A stretch of DNA of 39,300 bases from Acidobacteriota bacterium (lineage in GTDB: Bacteria; Acidobacteriota; Terriglobia; Terriglobales; Acidobacteriaceae): positions 1-39,300 of the forward strand of contig JANYDG010000071.1 of NCBI GenBank assembly GCA_025359885.1, read 5' to 3'. Position numbers and translations under genes: made by a program. A model generated the notes under the pieces. The model saw nothing but the letters and a program-made list of their open reading frames with translations. It was not told where the DNA came from and searched no databases. Below are positions 26,398 through 34,703 of this stretch, one piece after another (position 1 is the first letter of the stretch; each line of letters begins with the position of its first letter).

Positions 26398-27018
26398 ATG
26401 ATCCGCTCCCGCAGACGCCGCCAAACCTCCCTCGCCTCCCTCGCCACCGTCGCCACCCTCGCCTTCCTCGCCTTCACCACCGTGTCGCTGGTTCCGTCCC
26501 ACGCCCAGGCTCCCGACTGGCGCACCACTGTGCAGCAGGAGCTCCCTCTCCTCGGCCACCGCAACTGGATCGTCATCGTCGACTCTGCCTATCCGTTGCA
26601 AAGCTCGCCCGGCGTCGAAACCCTCGAAACCGGCGCCTCTCAGGAAGAAGTCGTCCGCTCCGTGCTCAAAAGCCTTGCCACGTCCACACACGTCGCGCCC
26701 GACGTCTTCATGGATGCCGAACTCCCCTTCGTCCCCGAGCAGAAAGCCCCCGGAGTGGCTGTATACCGCAAGAGCCTTCCCGAAATCCTCGGCAAGCTCC
26801 CCGTCCAATCTCTACCCCACGAAGAGCTGATCAAAATGCTCGGCGAATCCGGCAAGACCTTCCACGTCCTCATTCTGAAAACCACCATGACCATCCCCTA
26901 CACGTCCGTCTTCCTGCGCCTCGGCTGCAAGTACTGGGATGACGCCTCCGAACAGGAGCTACGCAGGGCCATGAAACAAAACCCACCGCCACATCCCACC
27001 CCCGCCCAATCAAAATAA
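26398..27018 (+). CDS. exported RbsD/FucU-like protein
   Basis: A 206-residue protein with an Arg-rich N-terminus and hydrophobic stretch (ASLATVATLAFLAFTTVSLVP) ending near SHAQA, a likely signal peptide. The mature part resembles the RbsD/FucU fold of sugar pyranases and mutarotases: LGHRNWIVIVDSAYPLQ, then DVFMDAELPFV, and LKTTMTIPYTSVFLRLGCKYW towards the end. The N-terminal Arg run (MIRSRRRRQTS) is not a clean twin-arginine signal. Members of the family are normally cytoplasmic, so an exported one is unusual. Assignment from remembered family pattern only; no known operon partner. Confidence 0.6.
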   Translation: MIRSRRRRQTSLASLATVATLAFLAFTTVSLVPSHAQAPDWRTTVQQELPLLGHRNWIVIVDSAYPLQSSPGVETLETGASQEEVVRSVLKSLATSTHVAPDVFMDAELPFVPEQKAPGVAVYRKSLPEILGKLPVQSLPHEELIKMLGESGKTFHVLILKTTMTIPYTSVFLRLGCKYWDDASEQELRRAMKQNPPPHPTPAQSK

Positions 27019-27049
27019 CAATGCCAGTGGTGTGCCGTTACAAACAGCG

Positions 27050-27078
27050 AGACCCTCCTTTCATCGAAAGGAGGGTCT
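27050..27078. terminator. strong hairpin between convergent genes
   Basis: AGACCCTCCTTTC (27050-27062) and GAAAGGAGGGTCT (27066-27078) form a perfect 13-bp stem with a 3-base loop (ATC). It sits between the RbsD-like gene and hslU, which converge. There is no good U-tract on either strand. Confidence 0.6.
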
Positions 27079-27098
27079 GCAAATGAAATAAGTTCGGG

Positions 27099-28604
27099 CT
27101 ACAAAATGTACCGGCTCAGGTCCTGATCCTTCACAATCGACGCCACCATATGCCGCACATACTCCGGCGTAATCAAGAAAACCTTCTCAATGCCCGTCTG
27201 CGTCTCTCGCTCCAGATAAGGCAGCGGTGAAGTCGACTCTTCCTTGATCACTTTCGCCAGCGCATCCGCCTGCTCAGAGTCCTTCGCCACCCGTGCCAGG
27301 TCCGGCGCCAGGAAGCTGATCTCTTCCAGCACCCGCTCCATGATCGTATGCAGCCGCCGCGCGCCAATATTCTCCGTCGTCTCGTTGACCTTGAAAGCAA
27401 ACGCCGCCATCTCCCGCAGCGACTCCGGCGTAAACTCCAGTCTTACGCCCTCCGTCTCCAGCAGCGCCACGCATTGCTTCGTCAGCGAAGCCTTCGGCTC
27501 CGTCAAAATCCGTAAAAAGTCCTCAACTGTCAGCGAATGCAGCTCCACGCGAATCGGGAACCGCCCCTGCAGCTCCGGAATCAAATCCGACGGCTTCGAA
27601 ACATGAAACGCACCTGCGGCAATGAACAGGATGAAATCCGTCCGCACCATCCCGTAGCGCGTATTCACCGTCGTACCTTCCACAATCGGCAGAATATCCC
27701 GCTGCACCCCCTCGCGGCTCACATCCGGCCCATGCCCGCCCTCGCGCCCGGCAATCTTGTCAATCTCGTCCAGGAAGATAATCCCGCTCGTCTCCACCCG
27801 CTCCACAGCCGCGCGCGTCACCTGGTCCATGTCGATCAGGCGGCTCTCTTCCTCGCTCACCAGGTACTCAAAGGCGTCTGAAACCTTCATCTTGCGCTTC
27901 TTGGTCTGCCCGCCAAAAATATTCGGCAGCAGGTCCTTGAGGCTCATGTCCATGTCTTCCATGTTCTGGCTGCTGATGAACCCAACCTGCGGCTGGTTTC
28001 GCTCCCGCGTATCCAGCTCCACCGTCCGGTCATCCAGCTTGCCTTCACGGAACTGCTGCCGCAGCTTTTCCCGCGTCCTCTGGTAGCTGTCCGCGCCCGG
28101 CAGCGTCAACTGCCCCTCTGGCGCGGGCTGCAAAACCTCCGGCGGAGGAGGCAGCAGCAGGTCCAGCAGCCGCTCCTCGGCATTCATCTCGGCCTTGTCT
28201 TCAACCTCTTCCAGCCGCTCCTCGCGCACCATGTCAATCGAAATCTCGACCAGGTCGCGAATCATCGACTCCACATCCCGCCCGACATACCCGACTTCAG
28301 TAAACTTCGAGGCCTCAACCTTGAGAAACGGCGAATCCGTCAGCTTCGCCAGCCGCCGCGCAATCTCTGTCTTTCCGACGCCCGTAGGCCCGATCATGAT
28401 GATGTTCTTCGGCATGATGTCGTCGGCCAGATCTGCCGGCAGCTTCTGCCTCCGCGTCCGGTTGCGCAGCGCAATCGCCACCGCACGCTTGGCAGCCTTC
28501 TGGCCAACAACGTGCTTGTCCAACTCGGCAACAATCTCGCGCGGAGTCAACTCCTCCAGCGCGACATCCTGATCTTCGGCAGTTCCTGGGAGATAAATGG
28601 CCAT
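27099..28604 (-). CDS. hslU: HslU, ATPase subunit of the HslUV protease
   Basis: A 501-residue AAA+ unfoldase. Walker A is GPTGVGKT (72-79), Walker B is [10 protein letters not shown], the sensor-type ISRE-like region is replaced by [18 protein letters not shown], and the C-terminus ends DLSRYIL, the tail that docks into HslV. It feeds unfolded proteins to the HslV peptidase. It is longer than typical HslU (about 440), with an extended I-domain (charged insert rich in Glu/Pro near residues 130-250). ATG 28604 is chosen; a TTG start 30 bases upstream is possible. It lies 42 nt after hslV in an hslVU operon. Confidence 0.96.
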   Translation of the reverse strand: MAIYLPGTAEDQDVALEELTPREIVAELDKHVVGQKAAKRAVAIALRNRTRRQKLPADLADDIMPKNIIMIGPTGVGKTEIARRLAKLTDSPFLKVEASKFTEVGYVGRDVESMIRDLVEISIDMVREERLEEVEDKAEMNAEERLLDLLLPPPPEVLQPAPEGQLTLPGADSYQRTREKLRQQFREGKLDDRTVELDTRERNQPQVGFISSQNMEDMDMSLKDLLPNIFGGQTKKRKMKVSDAFEYLVSEEESRLIDMDQVTRAAVERVETSGIIFLDEIDKIAGREGGHGPDVSREGVQRDILPIVEGTTVNTRYGMVRTDFILFIAAGAFHVSKPSDLIPELQGRFPIRVELHSLTVEDFLRILTEPKASLTKQCVALLETEGVRLEFTPESLREMAAFAFKVNETTENIGARRLHTIMERVLEEISFLAPDLARVAKDSEQADALAKVIKEESTSPLPYLERETQTGIEKVFLITPEYVRHMVASIVKDQDLSRYIL

Positions 28605-28646
28605 AGGGGATAAAACAGGCAGGCAGTTCTTCAAAATTGAAGAACC

Positions 28647-29246
28647 CTAAGCCTGCGGCTCCTTCGCAATTTCAATCTTGGGCTCGGCCTTCGGCTCCGC
28701 AAACAGCTCTTCCATCATGATGTGATCGTTGGTGTAAATGCAGATCTCGCCGGCAATCTTCATCGACTTCGTCGCAATCTCCCGCGCGCTCAGCGTCGTA
28801 TTTTCCAGCAGAGCCCGCGCCGCAGCCGTCGCATACGTTCCGCCCGAGCCAATCGCGGCAATCGCCTCATCCGGATCGATCACGTCTCCCGACCCTGAAA
28901 TCAACAGCGTCTGCCCCGCGTCCGCAACCACCAGCAGCGCCTCAAGATTGCGCAGCATCTTGTCCGTGCGCCAATCCGTCGCCAGCTCCACCGCCGCCCG
29001 GTTCAGGTTTCCGCTGAACTGCTCCAGCTTCGCCTCAAACCGCTTGAAGAGCGCAAACGCATCCGCCGTCGACCCGGCAAACCCGGCGAGAATCCGGTCC
29101 TGGTACAGCCGCCGAATCTTCTTCGCCGAATGCTTCAGCACATGATCGCCCAGCGTCACCTGCCCATCGGCCGCCATCACCACATGTCCGTCGCGGCGCA
29201 CACAAATCACGGTGGTCGAACGAATCCGCCCCGCCCGCGCTGCCAC
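28647..29246 (-). CDS. hslV: HslV, peptidase subunit of the HslUV protease
   Basis: The proteasome-like Thr peptidase. The conserved core starts [20 protein letters not shown], whose first Thr (residue 11 from the chosen start) is the catalytic nucleophile. It continues [22 protein letters not shown] and [15 protein letters not shown]. coli HslV starts with Met-Thr, but here at least ten residues ([10 protein letters not shown]) come first and would have to be removed. The start is uncertain: GTG 29246 has GAGG 8 nt upstream, and GTG 29264 or a TTG further out are alternatives. The C-terminal tail is Lys/Pro/Glu-rich. Forms an operon with hslU. Confidence 0.93.
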   Translation of the reverse strand: MAARAGRIRSTTVICVRRDGHVVMAADGQVTLGDHVLKHSAKKIRRLYQDRILAGFAGSTADAFALFKRFEAKLEQFSGNLNRAAVELATDWRTDKMLRNLEALLVVADAGQTLLISGSGDVIDPDEAIAAIGSGGTYATAAARALLENTTLSAREIATKSMKIAGEICIYTNDHIMMEELFAEPKAEPKIEIAKEPQA

Positions 29247-29612
29247 AGGCTCAGCCTCAGTCACCGGCTTGATCGCTTTACTCAATCTTGAAGTCTTGAT
29301 GGGTACATTCCTCGAAGCCAACGAAAAATCCTTCTTGCGCTGAATTTCCGCTACCGCCAAAGGCTTCTGTGAAAAGACGCGCAACTCCAAGTATAGCTCC
29401 AATTCCAAGCCCATTTCCTGAATCAGGCTCTGATGCCGGCAACCCACCAATGCCGTGGTAAGCCGCACCAACTGCTTCGGATGGACACAACTGGAGGCCC
29501 AAAATTCTCTCCCTCCAACAAATCTCCCGAAACCAAACTGCATCCTGAAATCCACCCCGGTCTGCGGTATGCTCGTGGAGGGGAGTTGTTGGGCACCTCC
29601 CCATCCGGAATC
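29247..29612. promoter_or_regulatory. 366-base divergent gap upstream of hslV and the DUF3592-like gene
   Basis: The gap separates the hslVU operon from the divergent membrane protein gene and should contain both promoters. The hslV frame is open well into it, but the translated part does not look like a conserved protein. I see no defined RNA element, heat-shock (CIRCE-like) repeat or other motif. Confidence 0.4.
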
Positions 29613-30080
29613 ATGATGGAAATCTCTCTTCGCGAGTGGCAGATTGCCGGAGCAGCCGTAACCGTCGCTGCCGCCGTAGGTGCCACATACTGGCTCCTCA
29701 CCCGCCATCGCCCCACGCTCGACGAAATCGAGCAGCAGCGCCGCGCGCTCCTCATCAACTACGGCCGCATCGTCGATGGCTACCTCCTCGACGGATTCGA
29801 CATCACTTCAGAAGATGACCCCTCCATCACCCGGCACATGCTCCTCTACACCTATGAAATCTCCGGCGTCCGCTATGAGTGCTCGCAAGACATAACCGCC
29901 CTCGCCGACATCGCCGACCCAGCCAAAATCAAGCTCGGCATGCCCTGCTCCATTCGCTACCAGCCCGGCAGCCCGGAAAACAGCATCCTCATCTCTGAGC
30001 GCTGGAGCGGCCTCCGCGAGGGCGTCTCCGTCCAATGGCTCCACCCCCAGGAGAGCCAGACCTCCTTCCGCTTCAACTAG
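29613..30080 (+). CDS. single-pass membrane protein, DUF3592-like
   Basis: A 155-residue protein with a single N-terminal membrane helix ([19 protein letters not shown]), then a small beta domain beginning [12 protein letters not shown], an arrangement like DUF3592 proteins. It contains a tyrosine-rich [11 protein letters not shown] segment and ends [10 protein letters not shown]. The start ATG 29613 (the next ATG is 3 bases on) is chosen; upstream sequence reads as non-coding. Function unknown. It is followed after 50 nt by the cation transporter gene on the same strand and may be co-transcribed with it. Confidence 0.75.
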   Translation: MMEISLREWQIAGAAVTVAAAVGATYWLLTRHRPTLDEIEQQRRALLINYGRIVDGYLLDGFDITSEDDPSITRHMLLYTYEISGVRYECSQDITALADIADPAKIKLGMPCSIRYQPGSPENSILISERWSGLREGVSVQWLHPQESQTSFRFN

Positions 30081-30130
30081 CAAAGCTCCCTTCCCTTTCC
30101 CTCACCCCCAATCACAGATAGACTGGGACC

Positions 30131-31093
30131 ATGCACGTCCACGCCAACCCGGCAGGTTCCGCCCGCACCAAGCGGATTTTGTGGTTCTCCATGCTCGCCA
30201 CCCTGGTCTACGTGGTGCTCACCCTGGTTGCCGGCATCCGCGCCCACTCTCTCGCGCTGCTCTCTGAGGCTGGCCACAACGCCTCCGACTTCCTCGCCCT
30301 CGCGCTCTCCTTCGTTGCCGTCTACTTTCAGACTCGCCCGGCGAACCCCCGGAAAACCTTTGGCTACCAGCGTGCCGGCGTCCTCGCCGCCTTCCTCAAC
30401 GCAGCAACCCTGATCGTTATATCGCTCTGGATCGGCGTTGAAGCCATCCACCGCCTCAGCGAACCAGTCGCAGTGCACCCCCACATCATGATGACCGTCG
30501 CCGCCGCCGGAGTCCTCATGAACGGCGTCATCGCTGCCCTCCTCTGGACCGTCGCACGCGACGTCAACATGCGCTCCGCCTTCATCCACATGGCCGGCGA
30601 CACCCTCTCCACCGCCGCCGTTATCGCCGGAGGCTTCGCCATCCAGCTCACCGGCCAGAACTGGATCGACCCCGTCCTCTCCATCCTCATCGCCGCCATG
30701 ATCCTCTGGAGTTCCATCGATATCGTCCGCGAAACCCTCAACATCCTCCTCGAAGGCACACCGCGCGGCCTCACCCTCAGCCATATCCGCGAGGACATGC
30801 AGTCGATCGAAGGCGTCCTCAACGTCCACGACCTCCACGTCTGGAGCCTCGGCTCCCAATCCCACGCCCTCGCCTGCCACATCACCATCGCTGACATCCC
30901 GCCCTCTGAGAGCAACTGCATCCTGCTTAAAATCAACGCCATGGTAAAACACAACTTCCACATCCACCACACCACCGTTCAGTTCGAACACCTCGGCTGC
31001 TGCGAAGAACTCGAAGGCTGCGTCGTCCCCATCAGCGAACTCGCCGCCGAATCCAGTCACGACCATCACCACGGCCACAGCCACGCCCACTAG
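30131..31093 (+). CDS. cation diffusion facilitator (CDF) metal exporter
   Basis: A 320-residue CDF transporter of the ZitB/CzcD type with six membrane helices. The two HxxxD metal-site motifs are present: H49-N-A-S-D53 in helix 2 and H153-M-A-G-D157 in helix 5. The cytoplasmic C-terminal domain has EGVLNVHDLHVWSLGS and ends with a His-rich tail (HDHHHGHSHAH), likely a metal-sensing or buffering element. It would export Zn2+ and possibly Cd2+ or Co2+ in exchange for protons. An ATG start with no strong ribosome site. Confidence 0.93.
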   Translation: MHVHANPAGSARTKRILWFSMLATLVYVVLTLVAGIRAHSLALLSEAGHNASDFLALALSFVAVYFQTRPANPRKTFGYQRAGVLAAFLNAATLIVISLWIGVEAIHRLSEPVAVHPHIMMTVAAAGVLMNGVIAALLWTVARDVNMRSAFIHMAGDTLSTAAVIAGGFAIQLTGQNWIDPVLSILIAAMILWSSIDIVRETLNILLEGTPRGLTLSHIREDMQSIEGVLNVHDLHVWSLGSQSHALACHITIADIPPSESNCILLKINAMVKHNFHIHHTTVQFEHLGCCEELEGCVVPISELAAESSHDHHHGHSHAH

Positions 31094-31109
31094 CCCAACG
31101 CCAGCACTG

Positions 31110-31170
31110 TAGCCTTCGCTTTTCTGGTTGTCACTCCCAAAGGGAATCTGCTTCACCTTCCCGCTCTTCA
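31110..31170. repeat. interspersed repeat copy C (one module)
   Basis: The sequence CTTTTCTGGTTGTCACTCCC, then AAAGGGAATCTGCTTCACCT, is the same module found at copies A (25842) and B (35915). It lies between the metal exporter and the CocE gene. Confidence 0.6.
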
Positions 31171-31221
31171 CCGCCGCGCCCATGCTAATCTGACCTCCAG
31201 CCCCCTCGGAGGAACCCACCC

Positions 31222-33351
31222 GTGCATCGGATTCTCGCTCTCGCCGCAGTCTTTCTCGTCTCCGTTTTCGCCCCGCATCTCAGCGCCCAGTCCCCGGCTC
31301 CAGCCTCTCTCGCGGGTGAATACACCGACTCCGCAGAACCCGACACCCCTCTCAGCTTCTACGAAAAAGATGGCAAGCTCTTTTTCGAAACCGAGCGCCA
31401 GCTCCCCGCGAGCCTGACCACAGTTTCCGCCACTGAATTCAGCCTTCCCGATACAAAAATCACCTTCTCCTTCACCCCCGCCACCCCGGGCGGCCCAGCC
31501 GCAAAGCTTACCGTTCATCAGGAGGATGAGAAAGATCTAACCCTCACCCGCACCGGCGACCCAGTCCACCACATCTTCCACCACTACGAGCGTCGCGAAG
31601 AGATGATCCCCGCCCGCGACGGCATCAAACTCCACGTCGTCATCCTCACCCCCACAGACATTCCAGGCCCGCTCCCCATCCTCATCCAGCGCACCCCCTA
31701 CGGCGTTGACGGCACCAACGAGGCCAGCTTCTTCCGCGGCCGACCCGAGCTTGCCCGTGCCGGTTACATCTACGTCGGGGCCGACATTCGCGGCCGCTAC
31801 AAATCCGAGGGCCAGTTCGTCATGATGCGCCCACTCACCGATCACAACAATCCAAAGGCTGTCGACGAATCCACTGACGCCTACGACACCATCGCCTGGC
31901 TCCTCAAAAACATCCCCAACAACAACGGCCGCGTCGGCGCCGTCGGCACCAGCTACCCCGGCTTCCTCACCATGATGGTCGGTATCGACCCTCACCCAGC
32001 CGTCAAAGCCATCTCCCCCCAGGCACCCATGATTGACACCTGGCTCGGCGACGACTTCTTCCACAACGGTGCATTCCGCCAGACCTACGGCTACGACTAC
32101 GCCATGGGCCTCGAAGTCAGCAACGAATCCACCGACGTCAGCTACGGCAAAGACTCCGCCGGCAAGCCACGCGACGGTTATGACTACTTCCTTGAGCGCG
32201 GTTCGTTCGCCGAAGACGTAAAGCAATCCGGCGTGAAAAAGGAACTCCCCACCTGGAAGGCCTTCCTCGATCACCCCGCCTACGACAGCTTCTGGCAATC
32301 CCGCGGAGTGGCCCGCAGTCTCACCGCCGTCACCGTCCCCACCCTCACCGTCGGCGGCTACTACGACCAGGAAGACATGTACGGCCCGCAATCCGAATAC
32401 GCCTCACTCGAACCCCACGACAGCAAACACGAAAACTTCCTCGTCCTCGGCCCCTGGCGTCACGGCTCCTGGTCGTCCTCATCCCGCCACCTCGGCGCAC
32501 TCCAGTACGGCGAATCCATCGGCAAGGAATTTCGTGCCCAGATCGAGGCCAGATTCTTCGCCAAATACCTCAAGGACGAGCCAGGTTTTGACCTTGAAGA
32601 CACCGCCAGCTTCCAGACCGGCTCCAATACCTGGCACCGCTACCCCCACTTCCCGCCCACCGAGGCCAAAGCCACCGCCTTCGAGCTATGCCCAGACCAC
32701 TCCATTGTCCACAGCATCGCCCCCGGCAAGGAATGTGCGCCGGGGAAGGTGAGCTATACCTCCGACCCCGCCAATCCCATCCCCTTCCGCCCCCGGCCCA
32801 TTCAACCCACCTACGGCGACGGCTCCGAGTGGTACAACTGGATGCTCGCCGACCAGCGATTTGTGAGTGACAGAAAAGACGTCGCCGTCTGGCGTTTAAC
32901 AACCCTGCCCCACGACCTCACCATCACCGGCGAAGTCCTCGCCGACATCTTCGCCTCCACCACCGGCTCCGATAGCGACTTCGTCGCCAAGCTCATCGAC
33001 CAGTACCCCGACGACGACCCAGACCCAGCCATGCGCGGCTACCAGCTCATGACCAACATGGAGATCTTCCGCGGCCGCTACCATGCAGGCTTCGACCAAC
33101 CCACCGCCCTCAAACCCGGCCAGATCAACGAGTTCCACTGGAGCCTCCACGACGTCGACCACGTCTTCAAAAAAGGCCACTCCCTCCTCGTCCAGATCCA
33201 AAGCACCTGGTTCCCCCTCTACGACCGCAACCCCCAAACCTTCGTCCCCAACATCATGACCGCCAAACCCAGCGCCTACAAACCCGCCACCATCACCGTA
33301 GTCACCGACAGCCAGCACCCCTCCCAACTCACCCTGCCGGTCATCCCATGA
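31222..33351 (+). CDS. secreted CocE/NonD-family hydrolase (X-Pro dipeptidyl-peptidase-like)
   Basis: A 709-residue exported alpha/beta hydrolase of the S15/CocE type. A signal peptide (ILALAAVFLVSVFAPHLSAQ) is followed by a family-foreign N-terminal beta region (residues ~30-110) and the catalytic domain. The nucleophile is in VGTSYPGFL near residue 243. The RTPYGVDGT and GADIRGRYKSEGQF segments are the usual S15 marks, and the C-terminal jelly-roll domain starts near residue 545 (DVAVWRLTTLPHDLTITGEV). Family members hydrolyse esters, amides or X-Pro dipeptides; the substrate is unknown. The GTG start has GGAGG 9 nt upstream. The next frame overlaps its stop by ATGA. Confidence 0.92.
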   Translation: MHRILALAAVFLVSVFAPHLSAQSPAPASLAGEYTDSAEPDTPLSFYEKDGKLFFETERQLPASLTTVSATEFSLPDTKITFSFTPATPGGPAAKLTVHQEDEKDLTLTRTGDPVHHIFHHYERREEMIPARDGIKLHVVILTPTDIPGPLPILIQRTPYGVDGTNEASFFRGRPELARAGYIYVGADIRGRYKSEGQFVMMRPLTDHNNPKAVDESTDAYDTIAWLLKNIPNNNGRVGAVGTSYPGFLTMMVGIDPHPAVKAISPQAPMIDTWLGDDFFHNGAFRQTYGYDYAMGLEVSNESTDVSYGKDSAGKPRDGYDYFLERGSFAEDVKQSGVKKELPTWKAFLDHPAYDSFWQSRGVARSLTAVTVPTLTVGGYYDQEDMYGPQSEYASLEPHDSKHENFLVLGPWRHGSWSSSSRHLGALQYGESIGKEFRAQIEARFFAKYLKDEPGFDLEDTASFQTGSNTWHRYPHFPPTEAKATAFELCPDHSIVHSIAPGKECAPGKVSYTSDPANPIPFRPRPIQPTYGDGSEWYNWMLADQRFVSDRKDVAVWRLTTLPHDLTITGEVLADIFASTTGSDSDFVAKLIDQYPDDDPDPAMRGYQLMTNMEIFRGRYHAGFDQPTALKPGQINEFHWSLHDVDHVFKKGHSLLVQIQSTWFPLYDRNPQTFVPNIMTAKPSAYKPATITVVTDSQHPSQLTLPVIP

Positions 33352-33851
33352 ACCAGAGGATCGTTCCCCTGTCGGACTTCGAGGCTTCGACGCGCCCGCT
33401 CATAGGCTTGCCACTGAACCGTATCTGAGAAGGATATGGCTCAGCGATATTCCTGGAGTTTGGCGCCCTTCAGCAGAGGCGAAGAAGAGATGGTTCCGAG
33501 GGTAATCCTTACGGTGAATGGACCCTGATAATTGAGTGGAGCTGGCGCATTGAGGGAAAGAGAAGTATCTGATTGGTTAGTTTTAGCGAACGCGAAAGAT
33601 GGTCGCGCGTATTCACACGTCTAAAAGGCAAATCGGTCTCATCGATTTCGCTGGTTGGCAGATTGTCTGAAATCGATCTTGAACTGAGCAATGGACTGCA
33701 CGTTGTCTCCTGCATGACTGCCGAAGGCGACCCTGCCTGAAGATTGATTACCAGGACCCAAGGCCGGATAGTCTCAATCGATGTGGTGGCAGGTCGTTTG
33801 ACACTCGCCGACGAAAGCTCAAACAAGAACCACATTCAGATTGACGCATAA
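33348..33851 (+). pseudogene. 167-codon frame with three in-frame TGA codons
   Basis: From an ATG overlapping the CocE stop (ATGA), one frame runs 167 codons to TAA 33849 with internal TGA at 33426, 33570 and 33738 and no TAA or TAG. The text between stops is protein-like: EGYGSAIFLEFGALQQ, GNPYGEWTLIIEWSWRIEG, SSISLVGRLSEIDLELSNG, HVVSCMTAEGDPA. I recall small uncharacterised bacterial proteins of this pattern with Trp where the first and third TGA fall (xWxGxGSA and GDPEW); this is unverified. Four other Trp in the frame use TGG. Nonsense decay (TGG to TGA) is the likeliest reading; recoding or readthrough is the alternative. Confidence 0.65.
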
Positions 33852-33875
33852 CCCGTGTACACATATCCTGTGCTC

Positions 33876-34100
33876 ATGGCAAACCTCACCCTATCCATCG
33901 ACGAACGGCTCCTGGAGAAGACTCGCAGGCATGCCGCCGCATCCGGGACCACCGTCAACCAGATGGTGCGTGATCACTTTCAAGGAGTCGTCGGAGAAGA
34001 TGATGTCGAGGGCTGGATCGAAGAGTTCGTGAGCCTATCAGGCAACGGGCACTCCGGTGGCGAGAAGTTTAATCGCGAAGAAATCTACGATGGCCGCTAG
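33876..34100 (+). CDS. ribbon-helix-helix antitoxin (VapB/DUF6364 type)
   Basis: A 74-residue protein with a short strand and helix pair (NLTLSIDERLLEKTRRHA, then SGTTVNQMVRDHF) typical of ribbon-helix-helix DNA-binding antitoxins of the DUF6364 kind. An acidic tail (VEGWIEEFVSL...) would contact the toxin. It overlaps the PIN toxin gene by 11 nt, so the pair is co-translated. ATG 33876 is preferred to the GTG at 33855, since the protein motif begins MANLTLSID. It probably represses its own operon as most such antitoxins do. Confidence 0.85.
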   Translation: MANLTLSIDERLLEKTRRHAAASGTTVNQMVRDHFQGVVGEDDVEGWIEEFVSLSGNGHSGGEKFNREEIYDGR

Positions 34101-34536
34101 CCCTCATACACAAGCAGTTGGAAACTTGGCTCGTACCTTCTTCGACTCCAACATCTGGCTCTATGCCGATGACGACGACTCCCCGACAAAGCAGATGGTT
34201 GCGCGGCAATTGATCCTCGATCACCGCCGTGCCCAGTCAGGAGTCGTCTCGATGCAGGTACTTCAGGAGTACTTTCGAAATGCCACCCGGAAATTGCACC
34301 TCGATGCGGGAATCGCGCGGCGCAAGGTCGAGTTGATGATCCAGTTTCATGTTGTTGTACCAGGCCCGGACGATGTTTTCGCCGCCATCGATCTCTATCG
34401 TCTGCACGGGTTCTCTTTTTGGGACTCCATGATCGTTCACACGGCCAGGAAATCAGGCTGCCGGATTGTGCTTTCCGAAGACATGCAGCATGAGCGTGAG
34501 ATTTACGGGATTCAGATCGTCAACCCCTTCAAGTAG
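34090..34536 (+). CDS. PIN-domain toxin (VapC-like)
   Basis: A 148-residue PIN-domain ribonuclease. The acidic metal-binding residues are D19 (FFDSNIWLYA), E60 (LQEYF), D112 (FWDSMIV) and D131 (LSEDMQH), all in place, so the enzyme looks active. VapC toxins cut tRNA or rRNA; the target here is not known. It follows its antitoxin with an 11-nt overlap. The start could be the ATG at 34090; the frame remains open to 34057. With the antitoxin it forms a small accessory block between CocE and prfA. Confidence 0.88.
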   Translation: MAASPHTQAVGNLARTFFDSNIWLYADDDDSPTKQMVARQLILDHRRAQSGVVSMQVLQEYFRNATRKLHLDAGIARRKVELMIQFHVVVPGPDDVFAAIDLYRLHGFSFWDSMIVHTARKSGCRIVLSEDMQHEREIYGIQIVNPFK

Positions 34537-34703
34537 TACTCGTTCCAAATCCGCGCTAAACTATGAGTACCGATGGCCCTCCACCAGCCCATCCCGGCGC
34601 TTCTCTAGCGGCCCCCGCCGCCAACCCTGTACCTGCGCCCATTTTCAAATCCAATCATCCAATAGAAGTACCCACTACGCCACCACGGCTGTAGGAGACC
34701 CCG

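Noticed and set aside
30077..31219. Long minus-strand open frame over the metal exporter gene
   Set aside because: It is an antisense shadow of a well-supported CDF gene; the Gly/Val/Asp-rich text comes from the GC-rich third positions of that gene.
33509..33835. Minus-strand open frame of 108 codons across the TGA-interrupted region
   Set aside because: Its amino-acid text is not protein-like (Ser/Leu/Arg-rich with no motif) and it is antisense to a frame with clear coding character.
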